Positions 1 through 5,022 of a DNA stretch of 5,061 nucleotides are shown in pieces. This stretch comes from UBA5436 sp964346085 (GTDB lineage: Bacteria > Bacillota > Clostridia > Saccharofermentanales > DTU023): contig CAYFSZ010000091.1 of assembly GCA_964346085.1 (NCBI GenBank), positions 1 to 5,061 on the forward strand. Direction: 5' to 3'. Numbering within the stretch: position 1 is the stretch's first letter; every line of letters begins with the position of its first letter. Under the pieces are notes generated by a model. It worked only from the letters and a program-made list of their open reading frames with translations, did not search any database and was not told the origin of the DNA. Made by a program: the position numbers and the translations under genes.

Positions 1-1
1 G

Positions 2-55
2 GAAAAAGATGATGAGCCAATGAAAGGACAAATAGGCTTTGACCTAAGACCTTGA
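2..55 (+). CDS. Possible C-terminal tail of a gene cut by the window edge
   Basis: Only one plus-strand frame is open here. It gives 17 residues (EKDDEPMKGQIGFDLRP) and ends in TGA at 53-55. Its stop overlaps the TTG that would begin the decayed BrnT-like frame (52-54), an arrangement typical of tightly packed genes. I do not recognise the tail, and it is too short to prove coding. The bases to the left of the window are needed to tell whether it is a real gene. Confidence 0.2.
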   Translation, partial: EKDDEPMKGQIGFDLRP

Positions 56-168
56 AATTTGAATAAGGTGGTAACAAGGATAAACTGAACATTGATAAAC
101 ATAAGGTGAGCTTTGAAAAGCAAAGAATATGTTTTTTTGATGACATACAATTGTTTTTGGAAAGATAA
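52..168 (+). pseudogene. Decayed BrnT-family toxin fragment
   Basis: BrnT is the RelE-like ribonuclease toxin of BrnTA toxin-antitoxin modules, usually about 90 aa, with an N-terminus of the type KFEWDENKxKxNxxKHxVSFExA..F.DD. Read from TTG at 52, this frame gives LKFE, a TAA stop at 64-66, then GGNKDKLNIDKHKVSFEKQ and RICFFDDIQLFLER before TAA at 166-168. The register to the family pattern is exact: the stop sits where the conserved Trp should be, and the next two acidic residues have become Gly. The rest of the toxin core is missing and no BrnA-like antitoxin follows. I infer a dead, truncated toxin gene. The family assignment rests on about 30 residues. Confidence 0.6.
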
Positions 169-171
169 ATT

Positions 172-372
172 ATGACAACTGAGGATTTAAAAATCATATT
201 AAAAGAAGGCGAAATATCAAAGGATATGTTAGTAGATATAATCCCTTGTATTTTCTTTAATGGCAAGAGTTATACTGTTAAACTTAGAAAAAAACATGTA
301 ATTGTTAAAGAAATAAAAGGGAGAAAAATTTTTTGCAAAAGATATCACTTTCCTGCAAAAGATTTATTTTGA
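172..372 (+). CDS. Orphan 66-aa basic hypothetical protein
   Basis: ATG at 172 follows a good ribosome site (GGAAAG at 159-164, 7-nt spacer), and the frame closes with TGA at 370-372. The product is rich in Lys and Arg (12 Lys, 3 Arg), has Cys at 26 and 55, and shows no signal peptide or membrane segment. An N-terminal acidic/amphipathic stretch (residues 1-22) is followed by alternating hydrophobic/basic stretches (about 23-55) that could be beta strands. I do not recognise a family. It starts 4 nt after, and in the same frame as, the stop of the BrnT-like pseudogene, and its ribosome site lies inside the end of that pseudogene. It may have been the next gene of an old toxin-antitoxin type cassette, but it does not resemble BrnA. 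Translation is plausible but function is unknown. Confidence 0.5.
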   Translation: MTTEDLKIILKEGEISKDMLVDIIPCIFFNGKSYTVKLRKKHVIVKEIKGRKIFCKRYHFPAKDLF

Positions 373-391
373 TCGTTGAAATGATTGTAAA

Positions 392-628
392 TTAAATTAC
401 TTTTTGCCTTACAAATTGCATAATTTCTTTAATGCAATTAATCACCCCTGTACTGATTTTCTTTTCTTTTCGATTTTCTTGTTTGATTTCCCTCTCAATA
501 GTTTTCCGAATATCACAATAGGTCTTTCTTTGTCCTGGAGATAATTTAATATGCTGTTTAACCGCTTCATTGTAGCCTTTAACATATCGGTTGTATGTTC
601 GTGCCGTTTCGCTGTTCTCAGACTCAAT
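392..628 (-). pseudogene. C-terminal remnant of an unrecognised gene, no start
   Basis: On the minus strand this frame is open from 670 down to TAA at 392-394. It reads as real protein from about 628: IESENSETARTYNRYVKGYN, then EAVKQHIKLSPGQRKTYCDI and RKTIEREIKQENRKEKKIST, ending in FVRQKVI. The composition is helical, charged and likely coiled, about 78 residues, with no in-frame ATG near its beginning and no ribosome site. The open frame runs into the end of the zinc-operon lipoprotein (stop at 654-656), so the upstream part of the gene has been lost at a junction around 629-653. A competing frame (442-627) has an ATG but gives a much less protein-like sequence. The helical, lysine-rich tail could come from a mobile-element protein, but I cannot name the family. 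Confidence 0.5.
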
Positions 629-653
629 AAAAGTGATTTTAAGGTTTAGAAGC

Positions 654-1523
654 TTATTGATAAACAGTTTCTAAGCCTTTTTCAATACCAAGTTCTACAT
701 TGGATACGTTCAAGAACAGATTGCGGAAACCGCCTTCTGTCTCTTCAATATAAGGTGTTCCAGTGATTCTCATCCAGTCACCCTCTTTTGGCATCGTTTT
801 AAAATCATCGTAGTTCAGTAGGAATCCTCCCCAACCATCGTTACCACAGCAGCCAGGTCCAAAACGAAAAACAGCTGGCAATGTATTGTCCTCTTCTGCA
901 GAATATAATTCAGCGAACATACCTTCTACGACAATTGTTTTTCCTTCATAATCACTCAAATTCATAAAAATATCATTGATTTGCGTTAAATATAATTTTT
1001 CATCAATATGAATCGTATCTGCTGCTTTGACATCATCCCCGATTAAAGCACTATTGTAATCACGCACAGGCAATCCTGTTTCTGGATCAGTTTGTTGTGT
1101 TCCGCCTACATTTTGAGCCTGGCTCTCTTCCTCATAAGCAAAACTCGGCTGTGACAATAAATCCTCAATGTCTGCATTCTCGATTTCTTCTTTGCTCATT
1201 CTGGAAGGATTCGTCGCATCTTCCTCAGGAATTGCATACCCTCGTTTTCCTGCACCTTGGCAAGAAGTTAAGAATAATACAGCAAGGCATAAAACTCCAA
1301 CGCTGACTACCGCTTTTTTGTTTCCCTGTTTCATCTCAATGAATTTTTTCGCAATGAAATATAAAATGAATGTAATCATATTACACAAGACGATACTCGC
1401 CCCACTTGGCAAGGCGAAAACATAAGAAATTGTTAGGCCAACCCAAAGACATATAATGGAGATAATCGCCGAATTAATAATAACTGTTTTAAACCGTTTG
1501 CAAATTCGCATTGATGTAAACAT
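654..1523 (-). CDS. ZnuB C-terminal fragment fused to DUF1980-like lipoprotein
   Basis: The 289-aa frame is a chimera. Residues 3-48 copy the end of ZnuB (two membrane segments, about 12-35 and 41-58). Residues 64-88 form a lipoprotein signal (MKQGNKK, hydrophobic stretch, lipobox LTSC with Cys88). After an acidic Ser/Gln-rich linker comes a domain at about 172-289 with GKTIVVEGMF, a Cys pair in RFGPGCCGND (Cys225-Cys226), GDWMRITGTP and a final ETVYQ. That order resembles the C-terminal half of TIGR03943/DUF1980 (YcgQ-like) proteins; the match is from memory. The lipoprotein proper would be 226 aa from ATG at 1332-1334, but no ribosome site precedes that ATG. The ATG at 1523 has only AGGA 12 nt upstream. 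An in-frame stop 42 nt upstream closes the frame. It lies 62 nt after znuB, last in the operon, and is probably an accessory extracytoplasmic factor for zinc handling, anchored to the membrane. The true start is uncertain. Confidence 0.65.
   Translation of the reverse strand: MFTSMRICKRFKTVIINSAIISIICLWVGLTISYVFALPSGASIVLCNMITFILYFIAKKFIEMKQGNKKAVVSVGVLCLAVLFLTSCQGAGKRGYAIPEEDATNPSRMSKEEIENADIEDLLSQPSFAYEEESQAQNVGGTQQTDPETGLPVRDYNSALIGDDVKAADTIHIDEKLYLTQINDIFMNLSDYEGKTIVVEGMFAELYSAEEDNTLPAVFRFGPGCCGNDGWGGFLLNYDDFKTMPKEGDWMRITGTPYIEETEGGFRNLFLNVSNVELGIEKGLETVYQ
1380..1517 (-). repeat. Diverged second copy of the znuB 3' segment
   Basis: This 138-nt block encodes 46 residues (TSMRICKRF to SIVLCN) that align without gaps to residues 211-256 of ZnuB encoded at 1649-1786. 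By hand count, 36 of 46 residues and 97 of 138 bases match, and most base changes are silent. The pattern indicates long divergence under protein-level selection, not a fresh tandem duplication. It is most likely the surviving end of a paralogous permease gene. Confidence 0.85.
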
Positions 1524-1584
1524 TATAAGGATTTTTCCTAAAATAAAAAGTTAAATCTGATTTACGTTTGAGATCTGAGTTTTT

Positions 1585-1620
1585 GTTATTTTTTGATACG
1601 TAGCTCTGTTATTTTTTGAA
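1585..1620. repeat. 12-bp direct repeat at the znuB stop codon
   Basis: GTTATTTTTTGA occurs at 1585-1596 and again at 1608-1619, 23 bp apart, and spans the last codons and stop of znuB (product end QKITELRIKK). A slippage or microduplication here could have created the present stop. In AT-rich DNA a 12-bp repeat may also be chance. Confidence 0.5.
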
Positions 1621-2416
1621 TACCTAAATAGATGAAAAAGAAAATAATATTACAGATAACAATACTCGCCCCTGTTGGTGTTGCATACACATACGAAAAT
1701 GTGATTCCCACCCACAAACAAATCATCGAAATGATTGACGAATTGATGATGACGGTCTTGAATTGCTTGCACACGCGCATAGATGTTAAAGCCGGGAAAA
1801 CAATTAAACTTGTAATCAAAAGTGCCCCCATCATACGCATACCAAGTACAATAATCAATGCTGTCAAAATGGCAATGACCATATTATAAACATGAGCATT
1901 CAAGCCCGTTGCTTTGGCAAAATTTTCATCAAAAGTTACCGCAAAAATTCTTTGATAAAACAAGACAAATAAAATGAGTACAACAATGGAAATTCCTAAA
2001 CTTAGATTCACATCACTTGTAGACATCGTTAGAATACTGCCGAACAAGTAATTGGACACATCCGTATTCATCCCTGTGGTCATCGAAACAATCATGACCC
2101 CAATCGCTAAGGCTCCTGTCGAAATAATTGAAATGGCAGAATCTCCCTTGATTTTGCTATTCTCACTAATTCGTAATAGCAAAAATGCTGCGAGGACAAC
2201 AATTGGAATTGAAACCACCAGTGGTGACGCATTTAAGGCTGTTGCAACCGCCAAAGCACCAAAGCCAACATGTGACAATCCATCCCCAATCATGGCATAG
2301 CGCTTTAATACCAAACTCACACCAAGTAGAGCTGCACAAAGGGCAACTAAAGTTCCTACAAGAAAAGCGCGCACCATAAAAGGATATGAAAACATTTCAG
2401 TCACAAGATTAAGCAT
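1586..2416 (-). CDS. znuB: Zinc ABC transporter permease ZnuB
   Basis: This is a 276-aa integral membrane protein of the ABC-3 metal permease family, which forms the channel through which ZnuA delivers zinc (or a related divalent metal) to the cytoplasm. It shows the family hallmarks: MIGDGLSHVGFGALA near residues 42-56, a long series of hydrophobic segments (about eight), and RMMGALLITSLIVFPAL at 194-210, the region where the ATPase coupling loop lies. Length is normal for the family. ATG at 2416 overlaps the end of znuC by 8 nt and has a strong site (AGAGGTG, about 6 nt upstream), so it is probably translationally coupled to znuC. Its last 12 bases and stop form one half of a short direct repeat (1585-1596 and 1608-1619). 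Metal specificity (Zn versus Mn) is inferred from the Zur regulator and His-rich ZnuA. Confidence 0.95.
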   Translation of the reverse strand: MLNLVTEMFSYPFMVRAFLVGTLVALCAALLGVSLVLKRYAMIGDGLSHVGFGALAVATALNASPLVVSIPIVVLAAFLLLRISENSKIKGDSAISIISTGALAIGVMIVSMTTGMNTDVSNYLFGSILTMSTSDVNLSLGISIVVLILFVLFYQRIFAVTFDENFAKATGLNAHVYNMVIAILTALIIVLGMRMMGALLITSLIVFPALTSMRVCKQFKTVIINSSIISMICLWVGITFSYVYATPTGASIVICNIIFFFIYLGIQKITELRIKK

Positions 2417-3119
2417 TCAACACACCTCTTGTGAATCGCTCTCCGATTTCGCTATTTCGATACTCGTCAACGGTACCAAAGAAAAGTTGGGCATTATGCA
2501 AATGCAAAATATGACTCGCATATTTTAATGCAGCATTTACATCATGTGAAACCATGACAATGGTGATTCCCATGTTCTGATTAATATCTTGAATTAATTG
2601 ATAAAGTTCTTGTGTTACTAGCGGATCAAGTCCTGCAGCAGGTTCATCAAGAATAATAATTTTCTTCGTTGCACATAAAGCTCTTGCTAGCAAAACTCTT
2701 TGTTGTTGACCACCAGATAAATCTCGATAGCAAGAATTTTTCAGATGAGAAATCCCAAGTCTTTCCATATTATCTGATGCCATCTTTTTTTCTTTTTTTG
2801 TAAAAAATGGTTTCCAACCTAAATTATTCAAACACCCTGAAATAACCACTTCATAAACACTAGCTGGAAAATCTTTTTGAACAACTGTTTGTTGTGGTAA
2901 ATAGCCAATTTCATTTGCTGCTAAATCAGATGCTAAAATCACTTCTCCCTCATAAGGTTTCTTTAATTTCAAAAGGCCTTTGATTAAAGTACTTTTGCCT
3001 GTGCCGTTTTCTCCCACAACACATAAATAATCCCCTTCATTGACTTCAAAATTGATGTCTTTAATGGCAGGGATTCCTTCATAAGCGAATGATGTATTTT
3101 GGCATTTAATTAAACTCAT
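2409..3119 (-). CDS. znuC: Zinc ABC transporter ATPase ZnuC
   Basis: This 236-aa cytoplasmic ATPase powers zinc import with ZnuB. All nucleotide-binding motifs are intact: Walker A GENGTGKST (36-44), Q-loop in GYLPQQ (72-77), signature LSGGQ (134-138), Walker B IIILDEP (154-160), D-loop AGLD (162-165) and switch His192 in MVSHDV. Length is normal, and the GYLPQQ context is common in the metal-import (ABC-3 partner) ATPases. ATG at 3119 has a good site (AAGGAAA about 5-6 nt upstream). It lies 74 nt after znuA, across two hairpins, and overlaps znuB by 8 nt, so ATPase and permease form a tightly coupled pair. Gene order zur-znuA-znuC-znuB supports the assignment to zinc rather than manganese or iron. 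Confidence 0.95.
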   Translation of the reverse strand: MSLIKCQNTSFAYEGIPAIKDINFEVNEGDYLCVVGENGTGKSTLIKGLLKLKKPYEGEVILASDLAANEIGYLPQQTVVQKDFPASVYEVVISGCLNNLGWKPFFTKKEKKMASDNMERLGISHLKNSCYRDLSGGQQQRVLLARALCATKKIIILDEPAAGLDPLVTQELYQLIQDINQNMGITIVMVSHDVNAALKYASHILHLHNAQLFFGTVDEYRNSEIGERFTRGVLNA

Positions 3120-3139
3120 TAAGATTTCCTTTTCTTAAT

Positions 3140-3158
3140 CTTTCATAAAAAATGAAAG
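3140..3158 (-). promoter_or_regulatory. Second hairpin in the znuA-znuC gap
   Basis: CTTTCAT and ATGAAAG form a perfect 7-bp inverted repeat around a 5-nt loop. In the transcript direction the loop and its 5' flank are a U-run (ATTTTTTAT). The hairpin lies immediately after the larger hairpin at 3159-3185 and 21-39 nt before the znuC start. Its U-run could serve as the tail of the first hairpin, making the pair a leaky terminator or an attenuator, or it could be an RNA processing or stability element. Confidence 0.55.
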
Positions 3159-3185
3159 TAGCAGTAGTATTTAATACTACTGCTA
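3159..3185 (-). terminator. Perfect 12-bp hairpin after znuA, probable leaky terminator
   Basis: Arms AGCAGTAGTATT (3160-3171) and AATACTACTGCT (3173-3184) are exactly complementary around one central base, with one further T-A pair outside. An RNA would open a few central pairs to make a loop. Read on the minus strand, it begins 9 nt after the znuA stop (3194-3196) and is followed by ACTTTCATTTTTT, a T-rich tail a few bases downstream. Since znuC and znuB continue in the same direction, partial termination or protection of the znuA message is more likely than full termination. This is the usual way that binding-protein genes are expressed more than their transporter genes. Confidence 0.65.
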
Positions 3186-3193
3186 TCATCCTT

Positions 3194-4231
3194 TTATTGC
3201 AATGCCTTCGCTAAATTTTCAACATTTTTTTCCATTAATGAAATGTATGTTTCACCATTTTCAAATTCTTCAACAGACAAGTTGTGTACGGAGTGCAATG
3301 TTAGTTTTTCTGCCTCTGAAGATTCGACGATGGAGTCAACAATTTTTTCATTGGATAATTCAATCGAAAATACTGCTGGCAATTTTAGCTCATTTGTTTT
3401 ATCAATCAAGAATGCAACAGTTGAAGCACTTACTTCGGTATCAGTAGAACATCCTGTGAATGCTGCATAATAATCTAATCCATATTCTTCTGCTAGATAG
3501 CGGAATGGGAATCTATCACCGAAGAGGATTGTTTTTCTACTTGCATTTTCTACAACGTCTTCAAATTTTTGATCTAATTTTTCTAATTCAGCAATGTATT
3601 TTTCTGAATTTTCTTTATAAAAATCTGCATTTGCAGGATCTAATTCCATAATCTTAGCTGTCATTTTTTCAACAATCTCTTTTGCTTTTACAGGAGATGT
3701 CCAAACGTGTTCGTCGATTGTATGTCCATGTTCATGATCATGGTCGTGATCGTGATTATCTTCCATTCCTTCCACGATTTCTTCGATATAAGTATCGACC
3801 AAATCTACCAACTTCATTGTTTGAGGTCCATTGCCCTCCATGGATTCAAGAATACTTTCAATCCATGTATCATTTTCTCCACCAGTATAAATGAACAAAT
3901 CACTCTCTTGTATGGTCTTAATATCCTGTGGAGTTGGCTCATAAGAATGGAACTCAGCACCTGGTTTTAATAACATATGTAAATCTGCTTTATCTCCAAC
4001 AATTTGTCTCGCAAAATCATATTGCGGAAAAATTGTTGTTACGATTGAAAGCTTTTCTGTATTTTCACTTTCAGTTTCTGTTGCATCAGATGATTCTGAT
4101 TGCTGTTCAGCCGCAGTTTCACCTTCTGCTTGCGTTTCTTTTTCAGTAGCATTATTGTTACCATTTTGGCAAGCTGCTACCGCTCCTAATATCATCATTA
4201 AACTTAAAATAATTCCGATAATTCTTTTCAT
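3194..4231 (-). CDS. znuA: Zinc-binding lipoprotein ZnuA (cluster A-I SBP)
   Basis: This 345-aa extracytoplasmic solute-binding protein captures zinc and hands it to ZnuB. It has a lipoprotein signal (MKRIIGIILSLMMIL, lipobox VAAC, Cys21), an acidic Glu/Ser/Thr/Gln-rich tether (22-60), and then the binding fold from LSIVTTIFPQYDFARQIVGD. Expected ligand His95 is in GAEFHSYEPTPQD and His175 in DEHVWTSP. Between them is a His/Asp-rich loop (160-170, alternating H-D and H-E) typical of zinc importers. The third canonical His is absent: the aligned stretch reads GDRFPFRYLAEEYGL (238-252), followed by AFTGCSTDTEVS (257-268, Cys261). This Firmicute subfamily probably completes the site with Asp, Cys or Glu. 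The gene starts 23 nt after zur with a weak site (GGGA, 8-9 nt upstream), so coupling to zur is possible. Zinc is favoured over manganese because of the His loop and Zur. Confidence 0.92.
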   Translation of the reverse strand: MKRIIGIILSLMMILGAVAACQNGNNNATEKETQAEGETAAEQQSESSDATETESENTEKLSIVTTIFPQYDFARQIVGDKADLHMLLKPGAEFHSYEPTPQDIKTIQESDLFIYTGGENDTWIESILESMEGNGPQTMKLVDLVDTYIEEIVEGMEDNHDHDHDHEHGHTIDEHVWTSPVKAKEIVEKMTAKIMELDPANADFYKENSEKYIAELEKLDQKFEDVVENASRKTILFGDRFPFRYLAEEYGLDYYAAFTGCSTDTEVSASTVAFLIDKTNELKLPAVFSIELSNEKIVDSIVESSEAEKLTLHSVHNLSVEEFENGETYISLMEKNVENLAKALQ

Positions 4232-4254
4232 TATTCTATTCCCATTTATTTTTA

Positions 4255-4674
4255 TTATTTACTTCTTAATTCAGCACAATGATCACATAGACCATAAAAA
4301 ACTGTTCTAATCGGATCAATTGTAAAACCGTGTTCCTCTTGAATATGATGTTGTAACTCTTCAATCTCATGGCAGTCAAAATGAATTAACGTATCACACT
4401 TCTCACATTTTAAATGGAAATGATCATGATGATGTTCTTCGCATTCATGCTGCACATACTCAAAACAAGAACCGCTACTCTCATCAATGAAGAATTTTTT
4501 GACCAATCCTTCTTCCACCATTTTATTCAAATGACGATAAATTGTTGTTAAACCAATCTTTACATCTAACGCTTCAAAATATTCTTTAATATCATTCGCT
4601 GAAACATGTTGGCCAGATTTGCTTTCTAAATACTCGAGCATAACTTTCTTCTGATTGGTTTTATAATTAGCCAT
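4255..4674 (-). CDS. zur: Zur-type zinc-responsive Fur-family repressor
   Basis: This 139-aa DNA-binding regulator has a winged helix at about residues 5-60 with the recognition helix in LTTIYRHLNKMVEEGLV (42-58). The C-terminal dimer and metal domain carries CEEHHHDHFHLKCEKC (78-93), DCHEIEELQHHIQEEHGF (100-117) and TVFYGLCDHC (124-133). The two Cys pairs, C90/C93 and C130/C133, would hold the structural zinc; the His-rich stretch 81-87 and D100-C101-H102 probably form the sensing site. The HFHLKCEKC and IHFDC pattern resembles Zur of Firmicutes rather than Fur or PerR. The start at 4674 is fixed by an excellent GGAGG site 7 nt upstream. It leads znuACB and has its own promoter covered by a Zur-like box, so it probably represses itself and the transporter when zinc is plentiful. 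PerR or Fur identity is less likely given the zinc genes next to it. Confidence 0.92.
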   Translation of the reverse strand: MANYKTNQKKVMLEYLESKSGQHVSANDIKEYFEALDVKIGLTTIYRHLNKMVEEGLVKKFFIDESSGSCFEYVQHECEEHHHDHFHLKCEKCDTLIHFDCHEIEELQHHIQEEHGFTIDPIRTVFYGLCDHCAELRSK

Positions 4675-4716
4675 TTTCTTTCCTCCATTTATGAAAATGT
4701 TCCCCGCCTAATAATT

Positions 4717-4731
4717 TGGAAACGATTTTCA
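4717..4731 (-). promoter_or_regulatory. Zur-like operator at the zur promoter
   Basis: TGGAAACGATTTTCA is a 7-1-7 imperfect palindrome with the Fur-superfamily geometry. Its right half GATTTTCA is shared by all three boxes in the window and resembles actinobacterial-type Zur sites (TGAAAATGATTTTCA, known from memory). It directly adjoins the -10 hexamer and covers the expected transcription start of zur, where a repressor would block polymerase. It is identical over 21 bp (4716-4736) to 5007-5027. Confidence 0.7.
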
Positions 4732-4758
4732 TTTTAGCAGAGTTCTTATAATTGATAA
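4731..4758 (-). promoter_or_regulatory. Promoter of zur-znuACB, extended -10
   Basis: Read on the minus strand, TTATCA (4753-4758, 4 of 6 matches to TTGACA) is followed after 16 nt by TAAAAT (4731-4736). A TGC just before it makes an extended -10 that can compensate for the weak -35. The start would fall near 4724, giving a leader of about 50 nt. The Zur-like box overlaps the last base of the -10 and runs over the start. Confidence 0.6.
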
Positions 4759-4789
4759 AGCTTCAACTATTGTTGTGTTGCAATCTCCG

Positions 4790-4936
4790 TTATTGTGGTA
4801 TCGGTTTGTTGCTCTTGGTCAACATCTTAACTTTACTGAAAAAACAAGAGACCAATCCTAGCACGACAAAATGCAGGACTATGAATAATATGATCGCCCC
4901 TAAGCTTTTCTTTTTCTTATTCTTCTTTTTTTCCAT
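4790..4936 (-). CDS. 48-aa lysine-rich membrane peptide or mini-lipoprotein
   Basis: The frame runs from ATG at 4934-4936 to TAA at 4790-4792, with a good ribosome site (AGGAAG, 5 nt before the ATG). The product begins MEKKKNKKKKSLG, has one hydrophobic helix at about 12-33 (AIILFIVLHFVVLGLVSCFF) and ends SKVKMLTKSNKPIPQ. LVSC (28-31) matches a lipobox, so it could be a very small lipoprotein anchored at Cys31, or a single-pass membrane peptide with a basic cytoplasmic N-terminus. It is preceded by a near-consensus promoter under two Zur-like boxes, and no terminator is seen before zur, so it is probably the first gene of the zinc operon. I do not recognise a family. It could be a small regulator or accessory subunit of the importer, but that is inference. 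Confidence 0.65.
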   Translation of the reverse strand: MEKKKNKKKKSLGAIILFIVLHFVVLGLVSCFFSKVKMLTKSNKPIPQ

Positions 4937-4983
4937 ACTTACTTCCTTATTTGTTTTTGTCTCTTATTTTTCGTTTTTAAAAA

Positions 4984-4998
4984 TGATAATGATTTTCA
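4984..4998 (-). promoter_or_regulatory. Zur-like operator, proximal to the 48-aa gene
   Basis: TGATAATGATTTTCA is the best palindrome of the three boxes, a 7-1-7 site with a single mismatch between arms. It lies downstream of the upstream promoter, centred 24 bp from the neighbouring box at 5008-5022. A perfect CAATTTCAAATTG palindrome (4997-5009) bridges the two. A site at this position could help a repressor pair cover the start and early leader. Confidence 0.7.
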
Positions 4999-5007
4999 AT
5001 TTCAAAT

Positions 5008-5022
5008 TGGAAACGATTTTCA
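5008..5022 (-). promoter_or_regulatory. Zur-like operator overlapping the upstream promoter
   Basis: TGGAAACGATTTTCA is identical to the box before zur, and the identity extends to 21 bp (5007-5027 versus 4716-4736), including the -10 hexamer. The box abuts the -10 and covers the predicted start, as at zur. Repetition of an exact -10/operator module at two promoters, with unrelated DNA around it, argues for function. Confidence 0.72.

Noticed and set aside
414..439. 8-bp inverted repeat AATTGCAT / ATGCAATT as a bidirectional terminator
   Set aside because: The loop is 10 nt, the stem is AT-rich, no T-run follows directly, and it lies inside the coding remnant, so chance is the simpler explanation.
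442..627. A 61-aa minus-strand frame with an ATG
   Set aside because: It overlaps the startless remnant in another frame, has poor protein character and no ribosome site; the frame ending at 392 reads far better as protein.
1097..1425. Two plus-strand frames opposite the lipoprotein gene
   Set aside because: They are antisense shadows of a gene with signal peptide and domain motifs, with no ribosome sites or recognisable protein features.
1545..1585. Short inverted repeat AAATC-A-GATTT after znuB as a terminator
   Set aside because: A 5-bp stem with a one-base loop is too weak, and the operon continues downstream.
3722..3756. Short CATGATCATGGTCGTGATC-type repeat as a possible array or regulatory repeat
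   Set aside because: It is fully explained by alternating His/Asp codons of the metal-binding loop in ZnuA.
3202..4149. Several plus-strand frames opposite znuA
   Set aside because: They are antisense to a clearly coding gene; the His-rich codon repeats of znuA keep the opposite strand open.
4692..4706. TGAAAAT half-site near the zur ribosome site as a fourth Zur box
   Set aside because: The other arm (TTCCCCG) does not match, so only half a site is present.
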